Shown: positions 27,514 to 35,748, numbered from the stretch's first letter. The stretch: DNA of 55,173 nt from an uncultured Clostridia bacterium (GCA_946545645.1 CAMNNQ010000153.1:1-55173); one strand, 5' to 3'. Translations and numbers: made by a program. Notes: generated from the sequence alone by a model not told the origin.

Positions 27514-29148
27514 ATGGCAAACTTATCACAGCAAAAGAGAGAAAGAATGCTTGCTTTTTTGGAAACGCTCAAGTCGCAGCACACAGATGATGATTCCATC
27601 ATTGCGCTGGGCGAGATTGAAAAAGAACTGAAGGCAAAGAAATACGGCCTTGTGTGGGAAGAACATGAGGAAAATGTCGATGTAATGATGAAGACTCATA
27701 TTCCAGTGTTTACAGAGGAAGCCAAATTTGAAGTTAATGGAGATACAAATACTAACAGATTTAATTTTCTTCTTGAAGGTGATAATCTACATAGCTTATA
27801 TCTATTAGAAAAAACACATCGGGGTAGGATTGATGTAATATATATAGATCCCCCGTATAACACCGGTAAGAAAGATGATTTCCGTTATAATGATGCTTTT
27901 GTTGATAAAGAAGATACTTTCCGACATTCTAAATGGCTTTCATTTATGGCTGAAAGATTGAGGATAGCGCGGAATTTATTGTCTTCTAAAGGAGCTATTT
28001 TCATTTCTATTGATGATGATGAGCAAGCAGCACTCAAAATACTTTGTGATGAAATATTCGGTGAACAGAATTTTGTTGCATCTGTTATCTGGGAAAAGAA
28101 ATTTAGTCCACAAAATGATGCTAGATGGTTATCAGATAATCATGATTTTGTTTTGGTATATGCATCAAATAAAGAAGAATGGAAGCCTAATCTACTTGAT
28201 AGAACGGAAGAAATGAACGCAAGATATAGCAACCCCGATAATGATCCTCGTGGGCCGTGGACTTCAAGCGATTTTTCAGCTAGAACATTCAGTGAAAGTG
28301 GATATTATCCAATAACTACTCCTAGTGGGAAAATTGTATATCCCGCAGATACGCGTAGTTGGATTACAAATCAAGAAACATTTCAAAAGTTGGTTAGCGA
28401 AAATAGAATTTGGTTTGGTGCAAAAGGCTCCAATGTTCCCAGAATAAAAACATACCTATCGGAAGTTCAACAAGGTGTTGTTTGTAAAACTATCTGGAAC
28501 AGAGATGAAGTTGGAGATACGCAAGAAGGTACAAGAGATTTAAAAACACTTTTTGATGGCAAAGGTGTGTTTAAGAGTCCAAAACCAATTAGATTGATTG
28601 AAAGAGTATTAAAACTCGCTAGTAGAAAGGATAGCATAATTCTTGATTTTTTTGCAGGTTCTGGTTCAACTGGTCAAGCAGTTCTGGAGTTAAATGCAAA
28701 AGACGAGGGGTATCGTAGTTTCATTCTCTGCACAAATAATGAAAATAATATTTGTGAAGAGGTAACATATGAACGTATTAAGCGTGTTATTGAAGGCCAT
28801 GGAGAAATTGCAAGCCATCCTTCAAACCTTCTTTTCTACAAAACTGATTTCATCCCAAAAGAATCCGAAGAACTCTCGGATGACCTTCTTGCTCACATCC
28901 GTGAAATGATCCAGCTTGAACACGGAATCAAAATCGATGACAAGAAATATGTCATCATTATGGACGACGATGAGATGGATCAATTTGAGAAAAATATCTC
29001 CAATTACCCAGACCTAAAGGCGGTATTCATCAATCAGGATGTTCTCCTCACAGCTTCACAGAACAAGATGCTTGAGAACATTGAATCATACACGATTCCG
29101 GATTATTACTTTGACTTTGAATTAAGGGAGGCGGGCGAAACATGGTAA
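27514..29148 (+). CDS. Type III restriction-modification methyltransferase (Mod)
   Basis: 544 residues after ACGGAGGTAC. DVIYIDPPYNTG is the catalytic DPPY motif and DFFAGSGSTGQAV the AdoMet-binding motif, in the beta order (DPPY first) typical of type III Mod and N6-adenine methylation. The variable target-recognition part lies between them (about residues 180-350). The N- and C-terminal coding ends look richer in G+C than the AT-rich middle (about 27.7-28.85 kb), suggesting mosaic origin. Overlaps the Res gene by seven bases. The helicase-nuclease gene is just upstream. Confidence 0.93.
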   Translation: MANLSQQKRERMLAFLETLKSQHTDDDSIIALGEIEKELKAKKYGLVWEEHEENVDVMMKTHIPVFTEEAKFEVNGDTNTNRFNFLLEGDNLHSLYLLEKTHRGRIDVIYIDPPYNTGKKDDFRYNDAFVDKEDTFRHSKWLSFMAERLRIARNLLSSKGAIFISIDDDEQAALKILCDEIFGEQNFVASVIWEKKFSPQNDARWLSDNHDFVLVYASNKEEWKPNLLDRTEEMNARYSNPDNDPRGPWTSSDFSARTFSESGYYPITTPSGKIVYPADTRSWITNQETFQKLVSENRIWFGAKGSNVPRIKTYLSEVQQGVVCKTIWNRDEVGDTQEGTRDLKTLFDGKGVFKSPKPIRLIERVLKLASRKDSIILDFFAGSGSTGQAVLELNAKDEGYRSFILCTNNENNICEEVTYERIKRVIEGHGEIASHPSNLLFYKTDFIPKESEELSDDLLAHIREMIQLEHGIKIDDKKYVIIMDDDEMDQFEKNISNYPDLKAVFINQDVLLTASQNKMLENIESYTIPDYYFDFELREAGETW

Positions 29149-31361
29149 ACGGCATCGAAAACTACGAATTTCAAGAAGACTGTGTCGATTTTCTCTATGA
29201 CAAGACAACTGCATCCGGCACTAAACAGGTGATCACCGTCAAGGCTCCTACCGGTGCCGGAAAAACCGTCATCCTTGTCAAGTATGTTGATACCTATTTA
29301 AAGAATACCGACGGCAAGACTGCCTTCGTATGGCTTTGCCCCGGCAAGGGTGATCTTGAGGAACAGAGCAAGGACCGTATGGATGAGCTTGCTCCGCACA
29401 TAGATACAAGAACGCTGCCGTATTCGATGCTCTGTGGCTTTGACGGCAGGAGCGTTACTTTCATCAATTGGGAGCTTGTTACCAAGAAAAAGAACAATGC
29501 TCTCAAGGACGGAGAAAAGAAGAATCTGTTTGAAAAGATAGATGAAGCCCATAATGACGGGATCAAGTTTATCGTTATAATTGACGAAGAACACGAAAAC
29601 AATACCGCCAAGGCCAATGATATAATAGAAGCATTTAAGCCGGAGCACATCATTCGAGTTTCTGCTACGCCTGTCAAGGTTTCTCACCAGGAGTATTACG
29701 AAATTCCCGAAGAAGATGTTATTGATGCGGGCCTCATTACAAGAGCGATCTATGTAAATGAGGGAGTCGAAGACTCTGACCGCATCGAAGACGACTATGA
29801 TGTTCTGATTAAGCTTGCTGATCTGAAAAGACAGGAAATACAGGTTGGTTATGATATGCTGAACGTTGATATCAGACCACTTGTCCTTATTCAGTTTCCT
29901 GTTGGTCAGCCTGAGACCATAAAGGCTGTCGAAGACAAACTTGCATCTATGGGATACACCTATGATAACGGCTTAGTTAACATTTGGATGAGTGATCAGA
30001 AGGTTATCAGTGATGATCTTACAGAACCTAACGGAGCTCCTGCATTTTTGCTCATGAAACAGGCGGTTGCTACCGGGTGGGATTGTCCTCGTGCCAAGAT
30101 ACTTGTGAAACTGCGTGAAGGCGGCAGTGAACGTTTTCAGATACAGACCATAGGAAGAATTCGCCGTATGCCTGAAAGAAAGCACTATCTCTTCCCTGCT
30201 GTTCTCGACTATTGTTACATATATACCCTTGATTCTGAGTATAAGAATGACCTCCTTACTGCATTGGATAAAGCTTATCAGGTGAGAAAGCTATTTGTAA
30301 AACCTGATGTAAAAGATTTTGCTCTAACAAAAGAGATGCGTAACCTGGATATTGACAGTGGCATCGGTGAGCGCGAGATGTTGAGAAGAGTTTATGATCA
30401 TTTAGTTGCCAAATATTCTTTGGGTCCCAAAATAGCAGATAACAGGATCGCCTTGGAATCTGCCGGATACAACTTTTCTCATGATATTGATAGCAGTATA
30501 ATCAGGGGTGCATTTCGCACTACTGAAGATCTTTCTAATGCGTCTTCCTCAAAAAAGGTTGACATCAAAACCAAGATTAATACTCACTCTCATGGTATTT
30601 ATCTGATGCACGCTATTGATGAGATCAAAACTATCACGTCAATTCAGGCTCAAAAAGTCAAGAACATACTTCAGCGTTTGTTCCGAAAAGGAAAGAGAAC
30701 TAAGTATAAACTCACTTCCCTCGACACAAGCGATTTCTATGCATTTGTTATAAACAATTCCAGTCTGCTCAAACAGGAATTTCGTGAGATCATGGCATCA
30801 CAAGGTGGTACACAGTTGGCATTCGTTGGTCAAGCAAAGACATCCACGTTTAGAATTCCTGAATCCGAGTTATATAAGTTTGGTGCTGTAAAGAAAATTA
30901 AGCTGATGGAAAAGAACGTTTATGCCGGTTATACCAATGAATTTGTGACCTCAGACGCAAGAAAGAGCACCTCTGAACGTCTATTTGAACAATACTGCGA
31001 GAAGGATGACTCGGTTCTATGGGTATATAAAAATGGCGATGCTGGGCAGCAGTATTTCTCAATAGTATATAAGGACGGTTTATCAGGCAAGCAATGGCTT
31101 TTCTATCCCGACTACATAGCAAAGCTGACAAATGGAGAGACTTGGATTATTGAAACCAAAGGTGGTATGCAAAGTGGTCATACTAAAAACATTGATATTC
31201 AGGTTGAAAACAAGTTCAAGACTTTCAAAGCCTATGCTGAACGCTATAAAGTTAATTGGGGATTTGTAAGAGATATTGACGAAGAACTATTCTTCTGTAA
31301 CACTGAGTACACTGAAGATATGTCTGGTGATAATTGGAAACCTTTGGACTCAGTTTTCTAA
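29142..31361 (+). CDS. Type III restriction endonuclease subunit (Res)
   Basis: 739 residues, start overlapping Mod. SF2 helicase motifs: VKAPTGAGKTV (Walker A), IIDEEHEN (motif II), RVSATPVK (motif III), and QTIGRIRRMP (motif VI). The C-terminal nuclease shows FYPDYIAKL and WIIETKGGMQ, the D...ExK core of the type III PD-(D/E)XK domain. It would form the Mod2Res complex, travel along DNA and cut near unmodified sites. It is shorter than EcoP15I Res (~970 aa) but has all core motifs. A terminator hairpin follows. Confidence 0.92.
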   Translation: MVNGIENYEFQEDCVDFLYDKTTASGTKQVITVKAPTGAGKTVILVKYVDTYLKNTDGKTAFVWLCPGKGDLEEQSKDRMDELAPHIDTRTLPYSMLCGFDGRSVTFINWELVTKKKNNALKDGEKKNLFEKIDEAHNDGIKFIVIIDEEHENNTAKANDIIEAFKPEHIIRVSATPVKVSHQEYYEIPEEDVIDAGLITRAIYVNEGVEDSDRIEDDYDVLIKLADLKRQEIQVGYDMLNVDIRPLVLIQFPVGQPETIKAVEDKLASMGYTYDNGLVNIWMSDQKVISDDLTEPNGAPAFLLMKQAVATGWDCPRAKILVKLREGGSERFQIQTIGRIRRMPERKHYLFPAVLDYCYIYTLDSEYKNDLLTALDKAYQVRKLFVKPDVKDFALTKEMRNLDIDSGIGEREMLRRVYDHLVAKYSLGPKIADNRIALESAGYNFSHDIDSSIIRGAFRTTEDLSNASSSKKVDIKTKINTHSHGIYLMHAIDEIKTITSIQAQKVKNILQRLFRKGKRTKYKLTSLDTSDFYAFVINNSSLLKQEFREIMASQGGTQLAFVGQAKTSTFRIPESELYKFGAVKKIKLMEKNVYAGYTNEFVTSDARKSTSERLFEQYCEKDDSVLWVYKNGDAGQQYFSIVYKDGLSGKQWLFYPDYIAKLTNGETWIIETKGGMQSGHTKNIDIQVENKFKTFKAYAERYKVNWGFVRDIDEELFFCNTEYTEDMSGDNWKPLDSVF

Positions 31362-31408
31362 AGAAAAGTAGCTGCCTAAGAAATCTATAACTCACATAAT
31401 TTATTAAA

Positions 31409-31439
31409 AGAGGCTCCTGTTTCAAAACCAGGAGCCTCT
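31409..31439. terminator. Bidirectional terminator between convergent genes
   Basis: Perfect 11-bp stem (AGAGGCTCCTG with CAGGAGCCTCT) and a nine-base loop. On the minus strand it is followed by TTTAATAA, so it best serves the leftward gene; it also ends the type III operon from the left. Confidence 0.75.
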
Positions 31440-31448
31440 CGCTTTAGT

Positions 31449-31715
31449 TCAGAACCAATAATCCCTCATCAGTTTCAAAAATTCCTTGGTTATAGGAAAC
31501 CCCGAGCTTTCCCCGATAACAGAGTCGATGCAGCAATACGGGCAGATTGCCGTCCCTCGACGGTCGCAGTCATTGTCATCAAGCAGCCAATCCTCAATCT
31601 CGGAGGGCTTGAATATCTCGAGGCAATAGAAGCAGCCGCAGATGCTGTCCTTTTCAAGCTCAGGCTTGTGGTTGCAGGAAAAGCGATGTGCTTTCTTTAA
31701 GTTGTATTTTTCCAA
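31449..31715 (-). CDS. Small Cys-rich zinc-binding cytoplasmic protein
   Basis: Start taken as TTG 31715, because GGAGG lies eight bases before it; an upstream GTG overlaps that site. About 88 residues: NLKKAHRFSCNHKPELE, CGCFYCLEIF, AICPYCCIDSVIGESSGFP and a WF end. This matches a widespread bacterial family usually annotated only as cytoplasmic protein; four or more Cys in CxxC pairs suggest zinc binding. It follows the 31743-32045 gene on the same strand and shares its promoter. Confidence 0.72.
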   Translation of the reverse strand: MEKYNLKKAHRFSCNHKPELEKDSICGCFYCLEIFKPSEIEDWLLDDNDCDRRGTAICPYCCIDSVIGESSGFPITKEFLKLMRDYWF

Positions 31716-31742
31716 TATTATCACCTCCGAAAGTGTTCAGGC

Positions 31743-32045
31743 TCAGATGATAAAGAAATCATCCCCCGCCGCATACTTGGCATAATCCACCTTATGAACG
31801 CCGGAATCTCCGCTTCTGTAAGCTATGTGGCTGACAAACCCGCAGAACGCAAGCTGCTTTCCGGTCTGCAGCGAGATGATGTCATAGCCCTCTCCGAGAT
31901 GCTCGGTCGGCAGATGCTTACCGAAGCGATAGCCCTCCTCCTCGGCAGCTTTCAGGAATGCGTCATAATCCTGCTGGCTGTGGAAGGTCAGAAAGATGTG
32001 TCCCTCGTAAGCGTCTCTCAGTCTTTCAAGTGTTCGGTTGCTCAT
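31743..32045 (-). CDS. Hypothetical protein downstream of a structured leader
   Basis: 100 residues, ATG 32045 after GGAGGTATCGCT. Acidic to neutral; it holds HIFLTFHSQQDYDAFLKAAEE and YDIISLQTGKQLAFCG. No family recognised. It is the first gene of a leftward two-gene unit that starts from a strong promoter ~200 bases upstream, with a highly structured untranslated leader between. Confidence 0.65.
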   Translation of the reverse strand: MSNRTLERLRDAYEGHIFLTFHSQQDYDAFLKAAEEEGYRFGKHLPTEHLGEGYDIISLQTGKQLAFCGFVSHIAYRSGDSGVHKVDYAKYAAGDDFFII

Positions 32046-32065
32046 AGCGATACCTCCATAATTGT

Positions 32066-32214
32066 ATTTACAGAGCGCATCGGGATATAATTAAACCCTA
32101 TCGACAACGATAGGGTGAACAGCCGGCATATTACCCTATCGTACAAGCATTAGCACCTTGCCGGATCACGGTAGGCTGCTGTGCGGTCAACGAGCTTGTC
32201 TCTCGCGCACTCTG
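32066..32214 (-). ncRNA. Structured 5' leader RNA, possible riboswitch or attenuator
   Basis: Read on the minus strand: an outer stem CAGAG(T)GCGC (32214-32205) with GCGCTCTG (32078-32071); an inner stem CCGGCA (32164-32159) with TGCCGG (32128-32123); and three copies of one 9-base arm: CGATAGGGT (32141-32133, in the loop of the inner stem), ACCCTATCG (32116-32108) and CGATAGGGT (32103-32095). The middle arm can pair with either outer copy: one choice makes a pseudoknot with the inner stem, the other a simple hairpin followed by a T-rich stretch. This is a switch-like plan. CCGGCAAGGTGCTAA resembles S-box core pieces, but other S-box parts are missing, so no class is assigned. Confidence 0.55.
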
Positions 32215-32241
32215 TATAGGTTTGTCCTTTTGGACATCTTT

Positions 32242-32270
32242 ATTGTATCACAGTAAGGAACGGTTGTCAA
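32242..32270 (-). promoter_or_regulatory. Promoter of the leader RNA and two small genes
   Basis: On the minus strand: TTGACA (32270-32265), 17-base spacer, TACAAT (32247-32242) with TGA before it. A TGTCCTTTTGGACA palindrome (32224-32237) sits just inside the transcript start region and could be an operator or the first hairpin. Confidence 0.8.
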
Positions 32271-32348
32271 TAGCATTTTCAAGGACAGTCCAAATAAACG
32301 TACTCAAAATCCGACGTTTTTCGTTTCATGTCTAAAAGCGATCAAAAA

Positions 32349-32375
32349 GAGGGCGGTTCACCCTGGACCGCCCTC
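32349..32375 (-). terminator. Terminator of the XRE regulator gene
   Basis: GAGGGCGGT pairs with ACCGCCCTC around a nine-base loop; on the minus strand TTTTTGATC follows. It closes the leftward regulator gene that ends at 32438. Confidence 0.75.
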
Positions 32376-32437
32376 AAAATAATACTTCCGGCATTAACGA
32401 TCTGTTAAAGATATTGACTTTTTGTGAACGCAAGTCC

Positions 32438-32758
32438 TCATTCTTCCGTCATTGAATTCAACAGCTTAACGATAGCTTCTTTCTGTCTCTTTGACAGCTT
32501 TTTCATTGCCTTAACAACAGTCCGCTCCTGATCATTAAGCACGGCGCTGCTCTCATCTGCAAAGAACTCCCCGAGCGTCACGCCCATACCATCGCAGAGT
32601 TTGGTCAGGGTGTTCAGATTCGGCTGCCGCTGACCGTTCTCGATCTTCAATATGCAGCTATGGGACAAGCCTGTCCTGATGGTCATATCGTAAATGCTTA
32701 ACTCCTTCAATTCGCGGAGATCTTTTATCCTTTTGGCTATATCCAAATCAAACACCAC
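32438..32758 (-). CDS. XRE-family regulator
   Basis: 106 residues; GTG start (two GTG codons in a row) after AAAGG. The N-terminal ~65 residues form a Cro/CI-type helix-turn-helix: IAKRIKDLREL, SIYDMTIRTGLSHSCILKIENG and NLNTLTKLCDGMGVTLGEFF. The tail (KKLSKRQKEAIVKLLNSM) is a helical dimerisation-like segment. It is divergent from the SLOG-protein gene, so it may repress that promoter or its own. A single-domain repressor with no inducer domain. Confidence 0.83.
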   Translation of the reverse strand: MVFDLDIAKRIKDLRELKELSIYDMTIRTGLSHSCILKIENGQRQPNLNTLTKLCDGMGVTLGEFFADESSAVLNDQERTVVKAMKKLSKRQKEAIVKLLNSMTEE

Positions 32759-32811
32759 CTTTAACCCCTATTATATACCATCTGACCTGAAATAATAACG
32801 TACATTATGTC

Positions 32812-32840
32812 TTGATTTTAAGGTCGTTCAGTCGTATAAT
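32812..32840 (+). promoter_or_regulatory. Promoter of the SLOG-protein gene
   Basis: TTGATT (32812-32817), 17-base spacer, TATAAT (32835-32840). It lies in the divergent gap next to the XRE gene. Confidence 0.7.
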
Positions 32841-32864
32841 AGAAGGTATCAGGGGGTGACAGAT

Positions 32865-33344
32865 ATGGCAAGTGTATGCTTTACAGGGCATAGGGGCATT
32901 AATGAGCCTGCAAATGATCTGGGTATGAGGATCGAAACGGCAATAGAAAAATCTATACTAAAATTCAATGCTACGGATTTCTACGCGGGAGGGGCTATAG
33001 GTTTCGATATGCTTGCAGCGGTAAGCGTGATCCATACGATGGACAAATATGACGATATTAGGCTTCATCTCGTCCTGCCCTGTCCTACTCATATAATGAC
33101 TGTCAAATGGAGTCAGGAAGATAAGGCAATGCTGGATGAGTTATTTTACTTTGTCGAAAGCGTCACGGTAATATCTGACAGATACTATGGCGGCTGCATG
33201 AAGGAGCGAAACCAAAGACTCGTTGATCTTGCCGACACTCTCTGTATCTGCTATTGGAATGAGAATAATTTCCGAAGCGGGACAGGACAGACGGTTAGAA
33301 TGGCAGAGAAAAAAGGGCTATTGATTAAAAATCTATACAAATGA
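32865..33344 (+). CDS. SLOG-fold (DUF1273/YpsA-like) protein
   Basis: Start taken as ATG 32865, eight bases after AGGGGG. About 159 residues. CFTGHRGI near the N-terminus, FYAGGAIGFDMLAA, HLVLPCPTH and CMKERNQRLVDLADTLCICYWN follow the pattern of the SLOG superfamily, DUF1273/YpsA branch: nucleotide-binding Rossmann-like folds suspected of sensing nucleotide-derived signals. RSGTGQTVRMAEKKG completes the fold. SLOG proteins occur in defence and stress contexts; the ligand here is unknown. Its own promoter and terminator make it a single-gene unit beside an XRE repressor. Confidence 0.8.
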   Translation: MASVCFTGHRGINEPANDLGMRIETAIEKSILKFNATDFYAGGAIGFDMLAAVSVIHTMDKYDDIRLHLVLPCPTHIMTVKWSQEDKAMLDELFYFVESVTVISDRYYGGCMKERNQRLVDLADTLCICYWNENNFRSGTGQTVRMAEKKGLLIKNLYK

Positions 33345-33350
33345 ATTGCC

Positions 33351-33388
33351 AACAGTCCAAACAGTTGTACTTGTTTTGGGCTGTTTTG
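33351..33388 (+). terminator. Terminator after the SLOG gene
   Basis: AACAGTCCAA pairs with TTGGGCTGTT (one wobble), with an inner AACA/TGTT extension, followed by TTTGCTT. Confidence 0.65.
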
Positions 33389-33410
33389 CTTAACTGTCCA
33401 AAGAAAAGCA

Positions 33411-33438
33411 TTGATAATTATGAGGAATATGATATAAT
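33411..33438 (+). promoter_or_regulatory. Promoter of the 33.5 kb membrane-protein gene
   Basis: TTGATA (33411-33416), 16-base spacer, TGA-TATAAT (-10 at 33433-33438). Confidence 0.75.
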
Positions 33439-33491
33439 ACAAGCAAGAAGATGAAAGGACGGAAAATACAGGCTTTAAAGGGGGTGTCTGT

Positions 33492-33992
33492 ATGAAGAAT
33501 GAAAAAGAATTATTTGACAGCTATATGAGCTATAACCTTGTCAACGGGGAAACAAATCCTTACGGCAGAGGAAGAAACAGCAGCTCCGGCAGCTGCCCGC
33601 TGTGGCTGAAGATCATAGCCGCTGTTCTTGTGGTATACGGTATAGTAACCCTCATCGGCATTTTCTCTTCTCCCAAGTGTGAAGAGCCCGGCTGCAATAA
33701 CGAGCCCGCTGCAGACAGCCGTTACTGTTCATTTCATAAGTATAAATACTCGTACAGCACTTCCAGGAGCAGCACCACAACAAAGACTACAACCGCTCCA
33801 AAGGTGACTACAGCTCCAAAGCAGACAACCAAAAAGAAAACTACTACAAAGAAAAAAGTCACGACCTACAAGAAAGACGATCCTTATGACGTTTACGATT
33901 ATGACGATCCCGAAGATTTCTATTATGATAACTATGATGATTTCTTCGATTACGAAGATGCCGAGGACTATTACTACGATAACAGATATTGA
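33492..33992 (+). CDS. Small membrane protein with Cys-His motif and Asp/Tyr-rich tail
   Basis: 166 residues after AAAGGGGGTG. A polar N-terminus is followed by one membrane helix (residues about 37-57), then CEEPGCNNEP and SRYCSFHKY, a small C..C..C..H motif that may bind zinc, then a Thr/Lys-rich linker, and a tail of alternating Asp and Tyr with Pro and Glu. The tail is low-complexity. No family assigned. It may form an operon with the YhaM-like gene 18 bases downstream. Confidence 0.7.
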   Translation: MKNEKELFDSYMSYNLVNGETNPYGRGRNSSSGSCPLWLKIIAAVLVVYGIVTLIGIFSSPKCEEPGCNNEPAADSRYCSFHKYKYSYSTSRSSTTTKTTTAPKVTTAPKQTTKKKTTTKKKVTTYKKDDPYDVYDYDDPEDFYYDNYDDFFDYEDAEDYYYDNRY

Positions 33993-34010
33993 TTTAAGGA
34001 GAAAATTAAA

Positions 34011-34988
34011 ATGGCTGAATACAAGAAACTCTCAGAAGCACAGATAGGAGATAACTTTACAAGACCTCTGATGATTGACTCGATCAAGACAGAGATCGCA
34101 TCAAACGGGAATCCTTTCCTCAAAATTGCCGTTACCGATGGTGAGACTATGCAGAGCATTGTCCTGTTTGACACCACAATTGAAGCTCTCGCTGCACAGG
34201 GGATCAAGGCAGACATCCTCGCGGATATAAACCTTATGGTGGAAAACTATAGGGGAAACAAGAGTTTCAAAATCGTATCAATGAAGCCAACTGCTGACCC
34301 CGATGCAGATATAAAGGACTTTATCAAGCTCCCACCCGTTGATATAGATCTGATGTACAACGAAATCATTGAAAAGATAAAAGGAACAGCTCAGACCTTT
34401 GAGGGAAAATATGAGTCACTTGCAGATCTGACGATCAGCATTCTGAAGAAGAACGAGCAGGGATATAAGAAATCCTCAGCGGCGGTCACTATGCACCACA
34501 ACCTTCGTGGTGGTCTGCTTTACCACTCATACAGAATGGTGCAGGCGGCTGAAGCACTCTGCACGGTTTACACCTCACTTGACAAGGAACTGCTGATTTG
34601 CGGTGCTGCGATCCACGATATCGGAAAGCTGTGGGAGTATAACACCTCAGAAGCCGGAAACGCAGAATACACCTCAAACGGAGTGCTGTTCGGGCATCTG
34701 TATATGGGAGCCTCCCTTATAAAGCAGTTTACCGTCAAGCACAACTACAACCCCGAAAAGGTGCAGATGCTTATCCACCTTATACTTTCGCACCACGGTC
34801 AGAGGGAATGGGGCGCAGTTACGCTCCCGGCGATTCCCGAGGCGATCATGCTCCACAATATAGATGATATCGATGCTAAGATGTATATGTGCGAAAACAA
34901 CTATGAACACATGAACGGCGGGGAAATGACTGAAAAGAGAGTGTTCGGTCTTGATACCAATCTGTATAAGCCCCAGTATATGATCTGA
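34011..34988 (+). CDS. YhaM-like 3'-5' exoribonuclease (OB fold + HD domain)
   Basis: 325 residues after AAGGAGAAAA. The N-terminal ~95 residues look like an OB-type nucleic-acid-binding fold. The rest is an HD phosphohydrolase domain: HHNLRGGLLYHSYRM, AAIHDIGKLWEY (the HD pair), HLILSHHGQREWGA and IDDIDAKMYM. This order is that of Bacillus YhaM, a Mn-dependent 3'-5' exonuclease of RNA or single-stranded DNA. Length (YhaM ~314 aa) agrees. Carriage on a mobile element is unusual but known for CMF1-like proteins. A role in DNA end handling is possible. Confidence 0.87.
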   Translation: MAEYKKLSEAQIGDNFTRPLMIDSIKTEIASNGNPFLKIAVTDGETMQSIVLFDTTIEALAAQGIKADILADINLMVENYRGNKSFKIVSMKPTADPDADIKDFIKLPPVDIDLMYNEIIEKIKGTAQTFEGKYESLADLTISILKKNEQGYKKSSAAVTMHHNLRGGLLYHSYRMVQAAEALCTVYTSLDKELLICGAAIHDIGKLWEYNTSEAGNAEYTSNGVLFGHLYMGASLIKQFTVKHNYNPEKVQMLIHLILSHHGQREWGAVTLPAIPEAIMLHNIDDIDAKMYMCENNYEHMNGGEMTEKRVFGLDTNLYKPQYMI

Positions 34989-35032
34989 TAAGCAAAACAA
35001 CTGAATAAGGCTTCGCAAAGGAGGCGATTGCT

Positions 35033-35614
35033 ATGACAGGTTTTGACATTACAATGATAATCGTCCTGATCGCTCTCATTATCAGGGCGGCGATGTATCT
35101 CTACAGCGGCGGTGTCCTCTTTGCGGTTATCCTTATCTTCACTCCTATCGTAGCCGGGCTGCTCCTGCTTGTCCACAAGATCAATACAAGGAAACAGCGA
35201 AAGAAACAGCAGGAGAGTGAACTGCTCACCGAGGAAATTCAAGAGATCTTCGGAAGGATGCATCAGTACAGCGATGATGCACAGGCGGCTATCGAGTATA
35301 TGCAGGGCAAGCGCAAAGATCTGCCTCCCGACAGACCTATCCCCTTAAGGGAGGAAGAAATAGTGATCAACCCCAAAGACAGCCTCGAGGATCAGGTGAT
35401 AGCATACATCCTCCAGTCGCAGACAACGGCTGTCGGAGGCATACAGCGAAGATTCAGGATCGGACTCCCCAAAGCGCAGCGGATACTGGACAGGATCGAG
35501 GCACTCGGGATAATCGGAGAGTATTCAACTACGACCCCGAGGGAGATCAACGTAAGCTATGAGGAATGGTTGGAGAAGCGGAGCTATTATGAAGCTCTGC
35601 GCATGGAACGGTGA
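35033..35614 (+). CDS. Membrane protein with FtsK-gamma-like winged helix, no motor
   Basis: 193 residues after AAAGGAGGCG. Two hydrophobic segments (residues about 5-20 and 25-45) are followed by a helical linker (~50-100) and a C-terminal winged helix: DQVIAYILQSQTTAVGGIQR, FRIGLPKAQRILDRIEALGI, IGEYS, and the reverse. This is the FtsK/SpoIIIE gamma domain, which reads oriented chromosomal sites. The AAA+ motor between membrane and gamma parts is missing, so it cannot pump DNA by itself. It may tether the element or host DNA to the membrane or regulate FtsK. It follows the YhaM-like gene. Confidence 0.8.
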   Translation: MTGFDITMIIVLIALIIRAAMYLYSGGVLFAVILIFTPIVAGLLLLVHKINTRKQRKKQQESELLTEEIQEIFGRMHQYSDDAQAAIEYMQGKRKDLPPDRPIPLREEEIVINPKDSLEDQVIAYILQSQTTAVGGIQRRFRIGLPKAQRILDRIEALGIIGEYSTTTPREINVSYEEWLEKRSYYEALRMER

Positions 35615-35634
35615 TAGTGCGAAGGAGGTACAAT

Positions 35635-35706
35635 ATGTTGAAGATACTTTTTCTGCCTTTGGTACTGATTTTTGCAATATTCGATTGTGCTAAAAAGAGT
35701 AAATAG
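35635..35706 (+). CDS. 23-residue hydrophobic peptide
   Basis: ATG after a strong GAAGGAGG site. MLKILFLPLVLIFAIF is a single hydrophobic helix followed by DCAKKSK. The ribosome site and place just after the FtsK-gamma-like gene suggest real translation. It could be a small membrane regulator or a type I toxin-like peptide; no antisense RNA was identified. Confidence 0.4.
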   Translation: MLKILFLPLVLIFAIFDCAKKSK

Positions 35707-35748
35707 TAATTTGGTACCCGATAAACAAGATGAAACGAGGTGTTGACA

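Noticed and set aside
32066-32214. S-box (SAM-I) riboswitch, because of CCGGCAAGGTGCTAA
   Set aside because: The P3 region between GCAA and GGTGC is missing, the upstream GGAGGGA-like core is not seen, and the downstream genes have no link to methionine. Reported only as an unclassified structured leader.
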